31,419 nucleotides of DNA from JBBPXY01 sp038200435 (GTDB lineage: Bacteria > Actinomycetota > Thermoleophilia > Solirubrobacterales > Solirubrobacteraceae), in contig JBBPXY010000087.1 of the NCBI GenBank assembly GCA_038200435.1, positions 1 to 31,419 of the forward strand, in the 5' to 3' direction. Below are positions 18,001 to 25,480 of the stretch, one piece after another (position 1 is the first letter of the stretch; the number at the start of each line of letters is the position of its first letter). The position numbers were made by a program, and so were the translations under genes. The notes beneath the pieces were generated by a model. It worked only from the letters and a program-made list of their open reading frames with translations. It made no database searches and had not been told where the DNA came from.

Positions 18001-19744
18001 GCCGGAGATCGTCGTCGGCACCAACGAGGAGTACAAGCCCGAGGCTGACGGCGGGCTGAACGCCGGCGGCAAGAGCGCCCCGTCGCTCGGCGTGGTCGGC
18101 AGTGCGGGCGTCATCTCGCCTGCCAACGGCCGGGTCTTCGCCCTCAAGGGCACCGGCGGCGCGGGCTCCTCGGCGATCCTTCCCAAGTGGCCATTCAAGG
18201 TCGCGCGCCTCGCGGCGGAGCTGCTTCCCCTGGTCGGGGAGGGCATCACGGGCTCGCCCATCATCGGACCGGTGAACTGCAGCGCCGCCAACGGCGGCAA
18301 CGGCCAGAAGGTGGGCGTAATGCCCGACGCGGGTGTTGCTTACATCCTCGACAAGGACGCCAAGCCGTGTCAGGGCTCGTCCGTGAGCGGCGACGGCAAG
18401 ATGCACCCTGACGGACTGCAGACCAACGGCGCCCAGAACGCACAGAACAAGGACACGCCGGTGATCCCAGCCGTCGGCCAGCCGGCGTTCGCGCCGATCG
18501 GCGGCAAGATGTCGTTCATCGCGCCGACCACCGGGGTCGTTCGCGCGCTCGACCTGGCCGCCAACGAGTATCAGGGCGGTCAGGACTCGCTCACCGCGTG
18601 GGACGCCTCGACCGGCCAGTTCCAGCCCGGCTTCCCGGCCCCCGTCAACGACCTGCAGTTCCTCACCGGGCCGTCCATCTCGGACATCAACGGCCAGTCG
18701 GGGAACGAGATCGTCGGCGGCAGCGCCTCCCTCGACCTCAACGCCTTCAACGAGACGGGACAGCCCATAGCCGGCTGGCCGAAGCTCACCACCGACTGGA
18801 CGATCGCCAACCCCGTGATCGGCGCGTTCGGGATCCGTGAGACGGATGCCGGCGCTCGCAAGGTCGTCATCGGCGGCACGCGCTCGGGCTACATCCTGGG
18901 CTACAGGACGGCGGGCCCGGCCTGTTCGTCCAGCCCGTGGCCGCGCTTCCACCACGACCTGGCGAACTCGGGCGACTACACGCGCGACGCGAGCCCCCCC
19001 GGGACCCCGTCCGCCGTGAGCCGTACCGGTGGGCGCATCACCTTCAACGCGCCGGGCGACGACAACCTGTGCGGCAAGGCCAAGCGCTACGTCGTGGTCA
19101 CCTCGAAGAACCCGATCACCGGCGCGAACTTCTCGCGTGCGCGCTCGGTCGACTCGGCCGGAATCCCCGCGCCGGCGAACCCTGGTACGACCCAGACGAT
19201 CGCTCCCCAGATCGGACTCGACCGCTACGTCGCCTTCCGCGCCGAGGACGAGCAGGGCAACGTCAGCCGGACGCTCTCGTTCGACACCGGCCCCGGCAAG
19301 CCGCTGGGGGCGAAGTGCATCGCCCGCTCCCAGCATGTCTCCTCGCACGGCATCGGTCCGGTGCACATCGGGTACAGCGTCGCGCTCGCCGAGCACCGTC
19401 TCGGGCGTCCGGTCTCGATCTCGCGGCGGCGCCTCGTGTACTGCGTCAACGGAGGCGGTCTGGTGATCATCGGCCTGAACTCGCGTGGACGGGCGCAGAT
19501 CGTGGCGTCGACCACGAGCTCGCACCGCGCGCGCCGCTCTCACCCCGGTACGACGCTGCGCCATCTGCGCCTCGACTGGCGTCACCTGAGCTACTACGGC
19601 GCCGGCGTATACGTGACCGACCGCCATCACCGCGTGATCTTCGGCGTGCGGAACAAGCGCGTGCGCTACGTCGGGGCCGCCGACACCAAGCTCATCTCGA
19701 ACCATCGCGGGCTGCGCGGCGCGCTGCACTCGGCCGGCCTGTAG
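15059..19744 (+). CDS. secreted subtilisin-family protease-like protein with FG-GAP/VCBS-type propeller
   Basis: The 1561-residue exported protein has a signal peptide (GLLAMTCALSGLGVLAGPAG). The S8 peptidase domain spans about 85-600: Asp123 (TIAVLDSGIEW), His275 (YGHGTGEARDSN) and Ser423 (SCSSAATGLGAGEAGL). The Ser motif has lost the usual GTSMAAP, and the oxyanion Asn is replaced by Asp365 (VIASAADEAAEHH). A long insert between Asp and His includes a calcium-loop-like DANGDGVFNVED (178-189). From about 755 a propeller follows with repeats VDLDGDNRNELVYADGNG, ADLHHDGTLEVLAADYEGN, ADLDRDGQPEIIAAS and GDITGDGKPEIVVGTN. The end carries RVIFGVRNKRVRYVGAA. ATG at 15062 is an alternative start. 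It diverges from the ceramidase-like gene. Confidence 0.85.
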   Translation: MMSTRGRGTRRGLLAMTCALSGLGVLAGPAGADFPYADQSGTGDYSQFKLPHSAPRPSELGSDFVFQSTAEAPDGQNTAVLASPYELKGVRGAHVVDEHQGLDVGQAFDKTTGRPDVTIAVLDSGIEWDNSGAMLDLRRKIHLNKGELPVPNHLRTSNPLDPVADTVKPCSQYTADYDANGDGVFNVEDYACDSRVEKDGAVRLSKGKPRGNGVETAAKDPKPAVLDPQDLLIAFSDGKDGFGAAAENNGYVDDIAGWDFLDNDNDPYDDVQYGHGTGEARDSNSEANNGGDLSTCPNCMVFPLRVGDSFLADSSRFGEAVTYGVDNGVSIIQEALGAINNTQLAREGVDYAYKHGVTVIASAADEAAEHHNPPSTLPHVIVVNSVRKYDDFTSQPRSYLQFNGCTNFSPKITVSIPSVSCSSAATGLGAGEAGLIYSAALNAIDAGQLERSTSCTRVDGQRCPLTANEVRQIMATGDIKKLTDARPVPQADDVDFASDPSSAQTPGDEPNCTTPGPVPTCTDPFFAPLYSMVTAHRQGFAVPFVSRSYPARRGHDQFYGYGRVNLEKGTSALLRNGPSFIPPEVEITSPDWFSFVDPASATASVGAQIHARGRSYTCKVFVAPGSYPEDNVPPTDNGGDFKQVPSGFCNGTATHTEAFDGTVAQLNISDLKKRFPSDPGTFDGPLPPAGTDITGNGRPNKEPFGFAVKVVATTSEPSTAVNGPADTQVTGQDRRALYLHKDKDTLGTFPKKLLTDAQSSPLLVDLDGDNRNELVYADGNGTVHAYRADGSEMPGWPVRSDRFPYHDGSKAFASGEVSNHFGGTIVGGLAAADLHHDGTLEVLAADYEGNVYAWDSKGKQVFHQASNPNYSGRALSPFVPARKGKTNRTQRGFLNAPVVADLDRDGQPEIIAASLDRHVYAWHDDGKLASGFPVEVVDPAKVASIDPTSHQVKFKDGVGAELNQGAIVDTPAVGDITGDGKPEIVVGTNEEYKPEADGGLNAGGKSAPSLGVVGSAGVISPANGRVFALKGTGGAGSSAILPKWPFKVARLAAELLPLVGEGITGSPIIGPVNCSAANGGNGQKVGVMPDAGVAYILDKDAKPCQGSSVSGDGKMHPDGLQTNGAQNAQNKDTPVIPAVGQPAFAPIGGKMSFIAPTTGVVRALDLAANEYQGGQDSLTAWDASTGQFQPGFPAPVNDLQFLTGPSISDINGQSGNEIVGGSASLDLNAFNETGQPIAGWPKLTTDWTIANPVIGAFGIRETDAGARKVVIGGTRSGYILGYRTAGPACSSSPWPRFHHDLANSGDYTRDASPPGTPSAVSRTGGRITFNAPGDDNLCGKAKRYVVVTSKNPITGANFSRARSVDSAGIPAPANPGTTQTIAPQIGLDRYVAFRAEDEQGNVSRTLSFDTGPGKPLGAKCIARSQHVSSHGIGPVHIGYSVALAEHRLGRPVSISRRRLVYCVNGGGLVIIGLNSRGRAQIVASTTSSHRARRSHPGTTLRHLRLDWRHLSYYGAGVYVTDRHHRVIFGVRNKRVRYVGAADTKLISNHRGLRGALHSAGL

Positions 19745-19754
19745 CCGCTTTTCG

Positions 19755-21038
19755 CTAGAGCAGGCGCAGGCTGCTCACGCGCAGCGCGGGGCAGACGATG
19801 CCGTGCGGATATTCGGTCGGGTCAGACGTAGCGCTCAGTACGAGCTCGGGAGTGGCGGCCAGCGCCTCGACTGCCCCCAGCAGGTCGAGCGCTGAGGCGC
19901 TCGCCATCGCGCCATCGAGCAAACCGACCAGGCGACCGCCCTCGATAACGCACGACCCGGCCGCGAGCCGCGCCGTGAACGATGCGGTCCGCGGATCGGT
20001 GACTCTCACCGCTTCGAACCCGGCGACCAGCACTCCGTGCTCGATCGGGGCGGCGAGCTCGGACTCGCTCGCGACGCCGCCTCCGACCAGCACGAGGTTC
20101 CGCGGCGCTGGTCCCGTGAAGGCGCGCGTGGCGTGTCCGGTCGACACCGCAGCGCCGCCGGCGAGTGCGGCTGATTCCAGGTCGTGGACGACGCGGTGTG
20201 CGACGCCGTCCTGGATCAGCGGGATCGGCGCTTTGGCCACCCCTTCGACGTCGTAGGAGCGGCGGACCGTCGAGGGAAAGCGCGGCGAGTCGGAGAGGTT
20301 GATCGAAGGAGCGGCGGCGCGCTTGCCCAGACGGCCGGCCAGAGCGCCTCGGCCCTCCGTGTGCAGGGCGCCGTTGAACGCGGTGGCGCCGAGGATTTCG
20401 AGCACGCCGGCGACCGCGGGCGCGCGCAGGACGGCCGGAACCTCACCGGTGACGCGGCTCACAGACTGGAGTCCGGAGAGCCCGGCGCCGCGGGCGATCA
20501 TCCCGGCGACGTCGATGCCGGCGACCCTCACCGCGGCGACCCGGGCGACGGCCGGGCCCGAGCGGACCTCGAGCTCGGCGACCGTCGCGCGCTCGGAGGC
20601 CCGCAGCCCGCGGCTCGAGGCCAGAGCGATCTCGACCGATCGCGACTCGAACGCTCCTTCCTTCAACTCCGCGAGCGCGGGCAGCTCATGACGGGCGGTC
20701 ACGGGGTCATAGCCCTCGTGTGCGCGCGCGGACGCGGGTTCGGGAATGCCCGGGTGGCCGCCGGGCCCGAAGGTGCGGGCCAGCGCTTCCGCGGTGTCAC
20801 GCGCGGCCGCCAGAACTGCGTCGACGGAGTCGGGGGAGTGGTCGCTCGTCGTCGCGCGCGCTGCCTGGCCCTCCCGGATGCAGAGAACCTCCACGCGAGT
20901 CTCGTCGGTCCTCGAGCCGGTCGCCCGAGGTTCCCCGCCGGTGTCCACCCGCAGCCGTCGGGTATGCCGCGCCGTTACGAGCGTGTCCTCACCCGCGCGC
21001 TCGAGTGCGCGCTCGGTGACCTCGGCCAGCCGGCTCAC
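19755..21038 (-). CDS. TldD/PmbA family protein, PmbA-type
   Basis: The 427-residue product belongs to the TldD/PmbA family, whose TldD-TldE (PmbA) pairs process peptides such as microcins and degrade antitoxins. Recognisable parts are LRVDTGGEPRATGSRTDETR, the central GAGLSGLQSVSRVTGEV, LHTEGRGALAGRLGKR and the glycine-rich NLVLVGGG. The HExxxH zinc motif of TldD is absent, so this is the PmbA-like, non-catalytic type; no TldD partner is in the window. The GTG start at 21038 overlaps the stop of the upstream gene as GTGA, giving translational coupling with the reductase-like gene. The in-frame extension upstream to 21131 is antisense-free but lies inside that gene. Confidence 0.82.
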   Translation of the reverse strand: MSRLAEVTERALERAGEDTLVTARHTRRLRVDTGGEPRATGSRTDETRVEVLCIREGQAARATTSDHSPDSVDAVLAAARDTAEALARTFGPGGHPGIPEPASARAHEGYDPVTARHELPALAELKEGAFESRSVEIALASSRGLRASERATVAELEVRSGPAVARVAAVRVAGIDVAGMIARGAGLSGLQSVSRVTGEVPAVLRAPAVAGVLEILGATAFNGALHTEGRGALAGRLGKRAAAPSINLSDSPRFPSTVRRSYDVEGVAKAPIPLIQDGVAHRVVHDLESAALAGGAAVSTGHATRAFTGPAPRNLVLVGGGVASESELAAPIEHGVLVAGFEAVRVTDPRTASFTARLAAGSCVIEGGRLVGLLDGAMASASALDLLGAVEALAATPELVLSATSDPTEYPHGIVCPALRVSSLRLL

Positions 21039-22036
21039 CACGCGGCCTCGTAGAGCGCGAGCAGCTCTGCCTCGCCGGCCGGCGGCGGCGTGAGCCAGAG
21101 CTCGGGGCGCTTTGCTGCCTCTTGTGAACACAGTCCGAGCGCTTCGTGCTCGACACCCGCATCGCGTAGGCGGGTCGTACCTGTGAGCGCGGTGATGCGC
21201 GCGGCCACAGGGGAGGGCTCGCCGCCGACGGCCTCGCCGAGCCGCGCACTCTCGGCCGGGAACCGGCCGGCGAGCGCGCGCAGCGTGTGGGGGAGCATGA
21301 TCGCGTTAGCCGGCCCGTGCCCGATCCCGGCATGGCGCACGAGCGTCTGCGAGAGCACGTGGTGCAGGCCGTAGCCCGCCGAGTCGATCGAGTAGCCCGC
21401 AAGGAGCGCGCCCAGAGCGAGCGCACCGCGGTCGGGATCCGCTGCGGTCTCGAACGCGTCTACGATTCGGCGGGCGGCGTCGAGAGCGGCGAGGGTGGAG
21501 ACGGAGTTGGCGAGCGGGGTGAGCGGCGCCTCGGCGGCGTGGCTCAAGGCGTTCAGCGCGCTGGCCGCGAGCTCCGGCACGCTCTGCGAGGCCGAGAGCT
21601 CAGGGTCGTTGATCACCAGAGCGGGCCGCACCCGCGGGGTCTCGGGCGCCACTCCGGTGGCGTGCCGGTGCACGCCCGTCATCTCGGCGGCCGACAGCGT
21701 GGTCGGGATCGCGGCGACCCGCGTCGCGTTGCCGCGCGCGGCTGCGACCGACTTGGCCGTGTCGATCACTCGCCCGCCGCCGAGCGCGACCACCAGTTCG
21801 GCATCGACCTCATCCAGTAGCTCGGCCGCGATCTCGTCGACGCGGCCTGGCCTGACCATGTGCACGGCGGCGGCGTGTTCACCTATGTGAGGGGCGGTGG
21901 CGAGCCCGCGCTCGGTGCTGAAGAGGGCGAACTCGCGGCCGAGCTCGCCCGCGCTTTCGGTGACGGCGCCGCGCCCGAAGACGACGAGACGTTCGCCGTC
22001 CTGCCAGCGAAATGAGGATGAGGCCGGGCGCGGCAC
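21035..22036 (-). CDS. iron-containing alcohol dehydrogenase / maleylacetate reductase-like protein
   Basis: The 333-residue enzyme has the fold of iron-dependent alcohol dehydrogenases and is closest in motif to maleylacetate reductases, which reduce maleylacetate to 3-oxoadipate with NAD(P)H. The nucleotide motif is ALGGGRVIDTAKS (85-96). Metal-region residues are NALSHAAEA (Asn162, His166), GLHHVLSQ (His225/226) and GIGHGPANAIMLPH (His240, His250). Asn in place of the first Asp is the pattern of maleylacetate reductases, which need no iron. Start is GTG at 22036, 8 bases after TAGACT. Pairing with a PmbA-type gene rather than aromatic ring-cleavage genes leaves its substrate open. Confidence 0.78.
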   Translation of the reverse strand: MPRPASSSFRWQDGERLVVFGRGAVTESAGELGREFALFSTERGLATAPHIGEHAAAVHMVRPGRVDEIAAELLDEVDAELVVALGGGRVIDTAKSVAAARGNATRVAAIPTTLSAAEMTGVHRHATGVAPETPRVRPALVINDPELSASQSVPELAASALNALSHAAEAPLTPLANSVSTLAALDAARRIVDAFETAADPDRGALALGALLAGYSIDSAGYGLHHVLSQTLVRHAGIGHGPANAIMLPHTLRALAGRFPAESARLGEAVGGEPSPVAARITALTGTTRLRDAGVEHEALGLCSQEAAKRPELWLTPPPAGEAELLALYEAAW

Positions 22037-22044
22037 GGCGCGCG

Positions 22045-22050
22045 AGTCTA
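22045..22050 (-). promoter_or_regulatory. -10-like TAGACT before the reductase gene
   Basis: TAGACT on the minus strand ends 8 bases before the GTG at 22036, with no Shine-Dalgarno between. It would drive the reductase-PmbA pair as a leaderless transcript. Confidence 0.4.
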
Positions 22051-22097
22051 CGTGCCCGTCTTTACCGGAAAGCGGCGCACCGCGTCGCGGCGCCCGG

Positions 22098-22103
22098 TAT
22101 CCT
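22098..22103 (+). promoter_or_regulatory. -10-like TATCCT before the second ceramidase-like gene
   Basis: TATCCT ends 8 bases before the GTG at 22112. Its spacing supports GTG 22112 as the start rather than the ATG at 22052, which would place the promoter inside the coding region. Confidence 0.42.
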
Positions 22104-22111
22104 CGCGCGTC

Positions 22112-24706
22112 GTGCGGGGGAAGCTACGTCTGATCCTGATCGTCTCGGCCGCGATGCTGCTGTGGGCTGCGCCCGCGCGGGCGGCGGACTTCAAAGCGGG
22201 TGTCGCCACCACCGACACGACGCCGGCGACGTTCGATCCGGCCAACCGGATGGCCGAGGACACGGCGGACTTCGGGGCGGCTGCCGCCACGGCGTGCCAA
22301 GCGGGGGGCTTCAACGGTGACCGCCAATTCCGCTTCGAGGAGCCATACAAGGACAACAACAACAATCACGTCTTCGACGTCAGGCAAGACGTGCCATGCG
22401 ACGTCAACGGCAACAAGCGGTGGGACGGCATCTACAACTCGGGCGCCGCCGAGCATCTCGCCCAACACGTGAAGGAGGACGACCGGCCCCGAGCCCGCGC
22501 CTTCGCGATCTCCGACGGCAAGAAGACGACGATCTTCGTCTCGGTCACCGCCGAGGGCATCTTCCAGAACTACACGGAAGACATGCGCGCGGCCGCGCTC
22601 GCGTCTCTACCCGCGGCGGATCGCCCGAACGTCTCGATGGTCGTCAGCGCCGATCACAACGAGAGCTCTCCTGACACCGTGGGCATCAACGGCGGGTTCG
22701 ATCCGGGCATCAACGCGAGCGCGATCTCCGGCATCGACGACTACTACCTCACCTACCTCACGGGCCAGGTCGCGAAGGCGGCGTCGGACGCGTTCAAGGC
22801 GATGGCGCCGGCCAACATCTACGCGCGCCAGTTCCGGGTGCCCGACAACATCAACATCCACCTCTCCAACAACTGGCCAACCACGGAAGGCATCCCGGGC
22901 AAGGATCCGAACACGCAGGCCACGGCGATCGATCCGAAGATCGGGCTGCTCCAGGCCCGCGGCGAGGACGGCAAGCCGATCTTCACGGTCATGAGCCTCG
23001 CCGCCCACAACCAGGAGATCGGGCACTCTAAGAACTCGACGACGAACACGACGCTGGCCGCGGACTGGCCCGGATACTTCGAGCGCGGGCTCGACTCCCG
23101 ACTGGGGGCGGGCACGGGCATCTTCATGGTGGGCGACAACGGCTCCGAGGAGGACCCGCAGACGGTTCCGGCGGTTCCCGCTTCGGCCGCGGAGGACTGC
23201 CCCGACGGCTGCTTCGCGCAGGCCCGCGCGACGGGCGAGGCCTTCGCGGACGCGATCGCCGCCCAGGCACCCAAGGCCCAGCGGATCCGCCCCGGTGCCG
23301 TCATCGCCGATCGCAAGGAGTTCTGCGCGCCACTCGAGAACAACGTCTTCAAGGCGGCCGCGGCGGGCGGCGTGTTCGGCAAGCGCCAGACGTACACGTG
23401 CCCGAACGGCACGCCGATTCCGGCCGGGGGTGGGGGCGATCAGCTGAAGAGCGAGGTCGACGTCGCCGACATCGGCCCCGACCTTCAGCTCATCACCAAC
23501 CCCGGCGAGGCGTTCCCGGCGCTGATGCTCGGCAGCCCGTTCGGTATCGAGGACTCGCCCTGCAGCGGGCCCGACCCCGCCGACCGGACCAACCCGGCGA
23601 TCCCCACCTGGCGCGGCCACGCCGCCTATCGCTTCCAGGTCGGCCTGGCCAACGACCTGATCGGCTACGAGATCCCCGCCTGGGCCTACATCGACATGGC
23701 GGGCGTGTTCGACACGACGTGCTCGCTCGACCCCAACACGGGCCGTGACACGAAGGGCCACCAGCACAAGCTCGAGACCGAGGGCGTGGGCCCGACCGCC
23801 TCCAATCGGGTCGCGAACCTGTCGAGCTCGCTGCTCGCCAAGCGCCCCGACCCGATCGCCCAGATCCGCCTCGGCCGCTACGTCATGCCCGACGGCAAGC
23901 TCTCGCGCCGCGCCGCGGGTGCAGTTGCCGTCTGGCTGGCCGACCGGGGCTCGACGTCGCTGAAGCCGGGGTCGGGATCGATCGTCGCGCTGAACGGTGT
24001 CGGTTCATTCGGCTCGCGCGCCGTCGAGCGCTCGGGCGTCTTCATGGACTACGACGGCGCCGATCAGTCCGGCCCCGACATCACGACGCGGGGGATGCTG
24101 ACCTTCGCGTGCTCGGGGGCGCCCGCCGCGCGCTACTACCTGAATCTCTACCCCGCGCTCGACGCGCCGGCGTCGCTGGGCGCGCGGCAGACTGGCGCTC
24201 CGCCCGTCGGTTGCACGTTCCCCGGCGGAGGAGGAGGGAACACGGGCGGCGGCGGCCATCCGCTCGGGCCGCCGGTGCCGCCGAAGGGCTGCGACGGCGC
24301 GAACGTCTTGCACTCCCGGGTTGGGCGTCACGACATCCGTGTGCGCAGCAGATCCTTCGCCGTGCGAGGCACCGCGCGCGAGAGCGGGTGCCGCGTCGCG
24401 CGGCTGACGGCGGTGACGGTCGCGGTCTCCCGGCGCCTGCGCCACCATCGCTGCCGTTTCCTGCTGCCGACGGGGCGCTTCGGTCCCGTGGGCTCCTGCC
24501 GTCCGCGCACGCCGCTGTCGGCGCGCGGCACGAGCCACTGGCGTCTGGGCGTCCGCGGCCGCCTGCCGGCGGGCCGCTACCTGCTGATCTCGACGGCGTT
24601 CGACGCTGCCGGGCGACACGAGCGGGCGGGTCATCACGGCGACGTGGTCACGTTCGTCGTGCACCGCGCGCTGCGCCGGCATCCGCAGACCGGGCCGCGT
24701 CTCTGA
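22112..24706 (+). CDS. secreted ceramidase-like protein with C-terminal Ig-like module
   Basis: With the GTG start this is 864 residues beginning with a signal peptide (LRLILIVSAAMLLWAAPARA). The N-terminal half resembles neutral ceramidase relatives: VSADHNESSPDTVGINGG at 178-195 parallels THDHSSPYY of the protein at 11672, and VMSLAAHNQEIGH lies further on. Asp/Asn-rich loops DNNNNHVFD and DVNGNKRWD (81-106) look calcium-binding. A glycine-rich linker (FPGGGGGNTGGGGHPLG) joins a C-terminal module with CRFLLPTGRFGPVGSC, LSARGTSHWRLGV and LPAGRYLLISTAFDAAG, matching the other protein. An ATG at 22052 would lengthen it by 20 residues. It is probably an extracellular amidase, substrate unknown. 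Confidence 0.72.
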   Translation: MRGKLRLILIVSAAMLLWAAPARAADFKAGVATTDTTPATFDPANRMAEDTADFGAAAATACQAGGFNGDRQFRFEEPYKDNNNNHVFDVRQDVPCDVNGNKRWDGIYNSGAAEHLAQHVKEDDRPRARAFAISDGKKTTIFVSVTAEGIFQNYTEDMRAAALASLPAADRPNVSMVVSADHNESSPDTVGINGGFDPGINASAISGIDDYYLTYLTGQVAKAASDAFKAMAPANIYARQFRVPDNINIHLSNNWPTTEGIPGKDPNTQATAIDPKIGLLQARGEDGKPIFTVMSLAAHNQEIGHSKNSTTNTTLAADWPGYFERGLDSRLGAGTGIFMVGDNGSEEDPQTVPAVPASAAEDCPDGCFAQARATGEAFADAIAAQAPKAQRIRPGAVIADRKEFCAPLENNVFKAAAAGGVFGKRQTYTCPNGTPIPAGGGGDQLKSEVDVADIGPDLQLITNPGEAFPALMLGSPFGIEDSPCSGPDPADRTNPAIPTWRGHAAYRFQVGLANDLIGYEIPAWAYIDMAGVFDTTCSLDPNTGRDTKGHQHKLETEGVGPTASNRVANLSSSLLAKRPDPIAQIRLGRYVMPDGKLSRRAAGAVAVWLADRGSTSLKPGSGSIVALNGVGSFGSRAVERSGVFMDYDGADQSGPDITTRGMLTFACSGAPAARYYLNLYPALDAPASLGARQTGAPPVGCTFPGGGGGNTGGGGHPLGPPVPPKGCDGANVLHSRVGRHDIRVRSRSFAVRGTARESGCRVARLTAVTVAVSRRLRHHRCRFLLPTGRFGPVGSCRPRTPLSARGTSHWRLGVRGRLPAGRYLLISTAFDAAGRHERAGHHGDVVTFVVHRALRRHPQTGPRL

Positions 24707-24711
24707 CCTAA

Positions 24712-24737
24712 GAAAGCCCCGCTCGCGCTGGGCTTTC
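24712..24737 (+). terminator. hairpin terminator after the ceramidase-like gene
   Basis: GAAAGCCC and GGGCTTTC close a stem whose interior reads CGCTCGCGCT. It begins 6 bases after the stop at 24706. It is the same 26 bases as the hairpin at 25247 apart from one position. Confidence 0.72.
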
Positions 24738-24853
24738 GGGTGATGTGTGACTCGAAGCCGTCGAGGCAGCGACCGGCACGAAAACAGCGGTAGAGACTGC
24801 CGCTACGAGCGTTACGACGTTTCCACAACGCCGCCCAGGGGAAAAAGCGTCCC

Positions 24854-25180
24854 ATGACTCGCCGCGTGCCCCTAGTTGTGTTCGTCGTGGCCGCCTTGAC
24901 CGGCGCCGGTTGTGGTGGCGGGAGCGGCAGTGCCTCAAGCTCGCAGTCAGCGTCCTGCGACAAAGTGTTGCTACGCAAGTCGATCGACCATACGAGGTAC
25001 GCGACCAGCATCACCGCCACCGGCGTTGACTGCAAGACGGCGCAGGAGATTGCGAAGCAGGCGGGCCGCGAGGACACCGGGGGACCTCCGGCGAAGCTGC
25101 CTCCTGGCTGGAAGTGCGGCTCTGTCGAAGGCTGCAAGAAGGGGAGTGCGCGCGTGGCCTATGAGCTTTCCTACCGCTGA
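24854..25180 (+). CDS. small Cys-rich lipoprotein or secreted protein
   Basis: The 108-residue product starts MTRRVPLVVFVVAALTGAGC; Cys20 is preceded by GAG, a loose lipobox, so it is a candidate Lgt substrate. A Gly/Ser linker follows, then a compact domain with four cysteines (35, 60, 88, 94): SITATGVDCKTAQEIAKQ, PPGWKCGSVEGCKKGSARVA. The pattern Cys-x-(T)A-x2-(I/V)A, then W-x-C and C-x2-G-x-A-(R)V recurs in small exported actinobacterial proteins of unknown function that I have seen as hypothetical. It is flanked by two near-identical terminators, so it is probably monocistronic. Confidence 0.68.
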   Translation: MTRRVPLVVFVVAALTGAGCGGGSGSASSSQSASCDKVLLRKSIDHTRYATSITATGVDCKTAQEIAKQAGREDTGGPPAKLPPGWKCGSVEGCKKGSARVAYELSYR

Positions 25181-25211
25181 CCCTAGCCGCACGTCGTCGG
25201 GCGCGCGAAGC

Positions 25212-25236
25212 TCACAGCCAAGCTGACGAGAGGCCG
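25212..25236. repeat. 25-base match to the universal stress protein pseudogene
   Basis: These bases match 3045-3069 at 23 of 25 positions in the same orientation. At 3045 the minus strand codes for the AARELGCDLIV part of a decayed Usp; here the minus strand gives SRQLGCEL. It may be a tiny remnant of a second Usp gene. Confidence 0.4.
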
Positions 25237-25246
25237 CTAGAACGCA

Positions 25247-25272
25247 GAAAGCCCCGCTCGCGCGGGGCTTTC
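25247..25272. terminator. bidirectional hairpin terminator
   Basis: GAAAGCCCCGC and GCGGGGCTTTC form a perfect 11-base stem with TCGC loop. It lies 66 bases after the lipoprotein stop and 4 bases beyond the 3' end of the minus-strand tRNA-Leu, so it can serve both. Confidence 0.8.
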
Positions 25273-25276
25273 GCCA

Positions 25277-25361
<85 letters not shown>

Positions 25362-25373
25362 GTGGGGCCGCCG

Positions 25374-25379
25374 AGTATA
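25374..25379 (-). promoter_or_regulatory. -10 box of tRNA-Leu
   Basis: TATACT on the minus strand lies 12 bases before the tRNA 5' end at 25361. No clear -35 was identified. Confidence 0.5.
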
Positions 25380-25394
25380 GCCCCGGGGCGGGCC

Positions 25395-25423
25395 TTGAGT
25401 CCGTCCACGGCCCGCGCTACTGT
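25395..25423 (+). promoter_or_regulatory. lexA promoter
   Basis: TTGAGT (25395-25400), a 17-base spacer and TACTGT (25418-25423) form a standard vegetative promoter. The LexA operator begins 4 bases after the -10 box and so covers the start of transcription. Confidence 0.65.
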
Positions 25424-25426
25424 GTG

Positions 25427-25440
25427 CGAACACATGTTCG
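25427..25440. promoter_or_regulatory. LexA operator (SOS box)
   Basis: CGAACACATGTTCG is a perfect palindrome and fits the Gram-positive/actinobacterial LexA consensus CGAACRNRYGTTYG. It lies 41 bases before the lexA start, over the predicted transcription start, giving autorepression. Confidence 0.93.
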
Positions 25441-25480
25441 TCTGCCCCTCTCAGCTCGGCTTTATCCAGGAGGATTCGTA

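Noticed and set aside
17498..19729. Minus-strand open frame of 743 residues
   Set aside because: Antisense to the propeller half of the subtilase gene; composition is that of a high-GC shadow frame.
24788..24806. Hairpin AGCGGTA / TGCCGCT before the lipoprotein gene
   Set aside because: Short, with a wobble pair and no T-run; not distinguishable from chance in GC-rich DNA.
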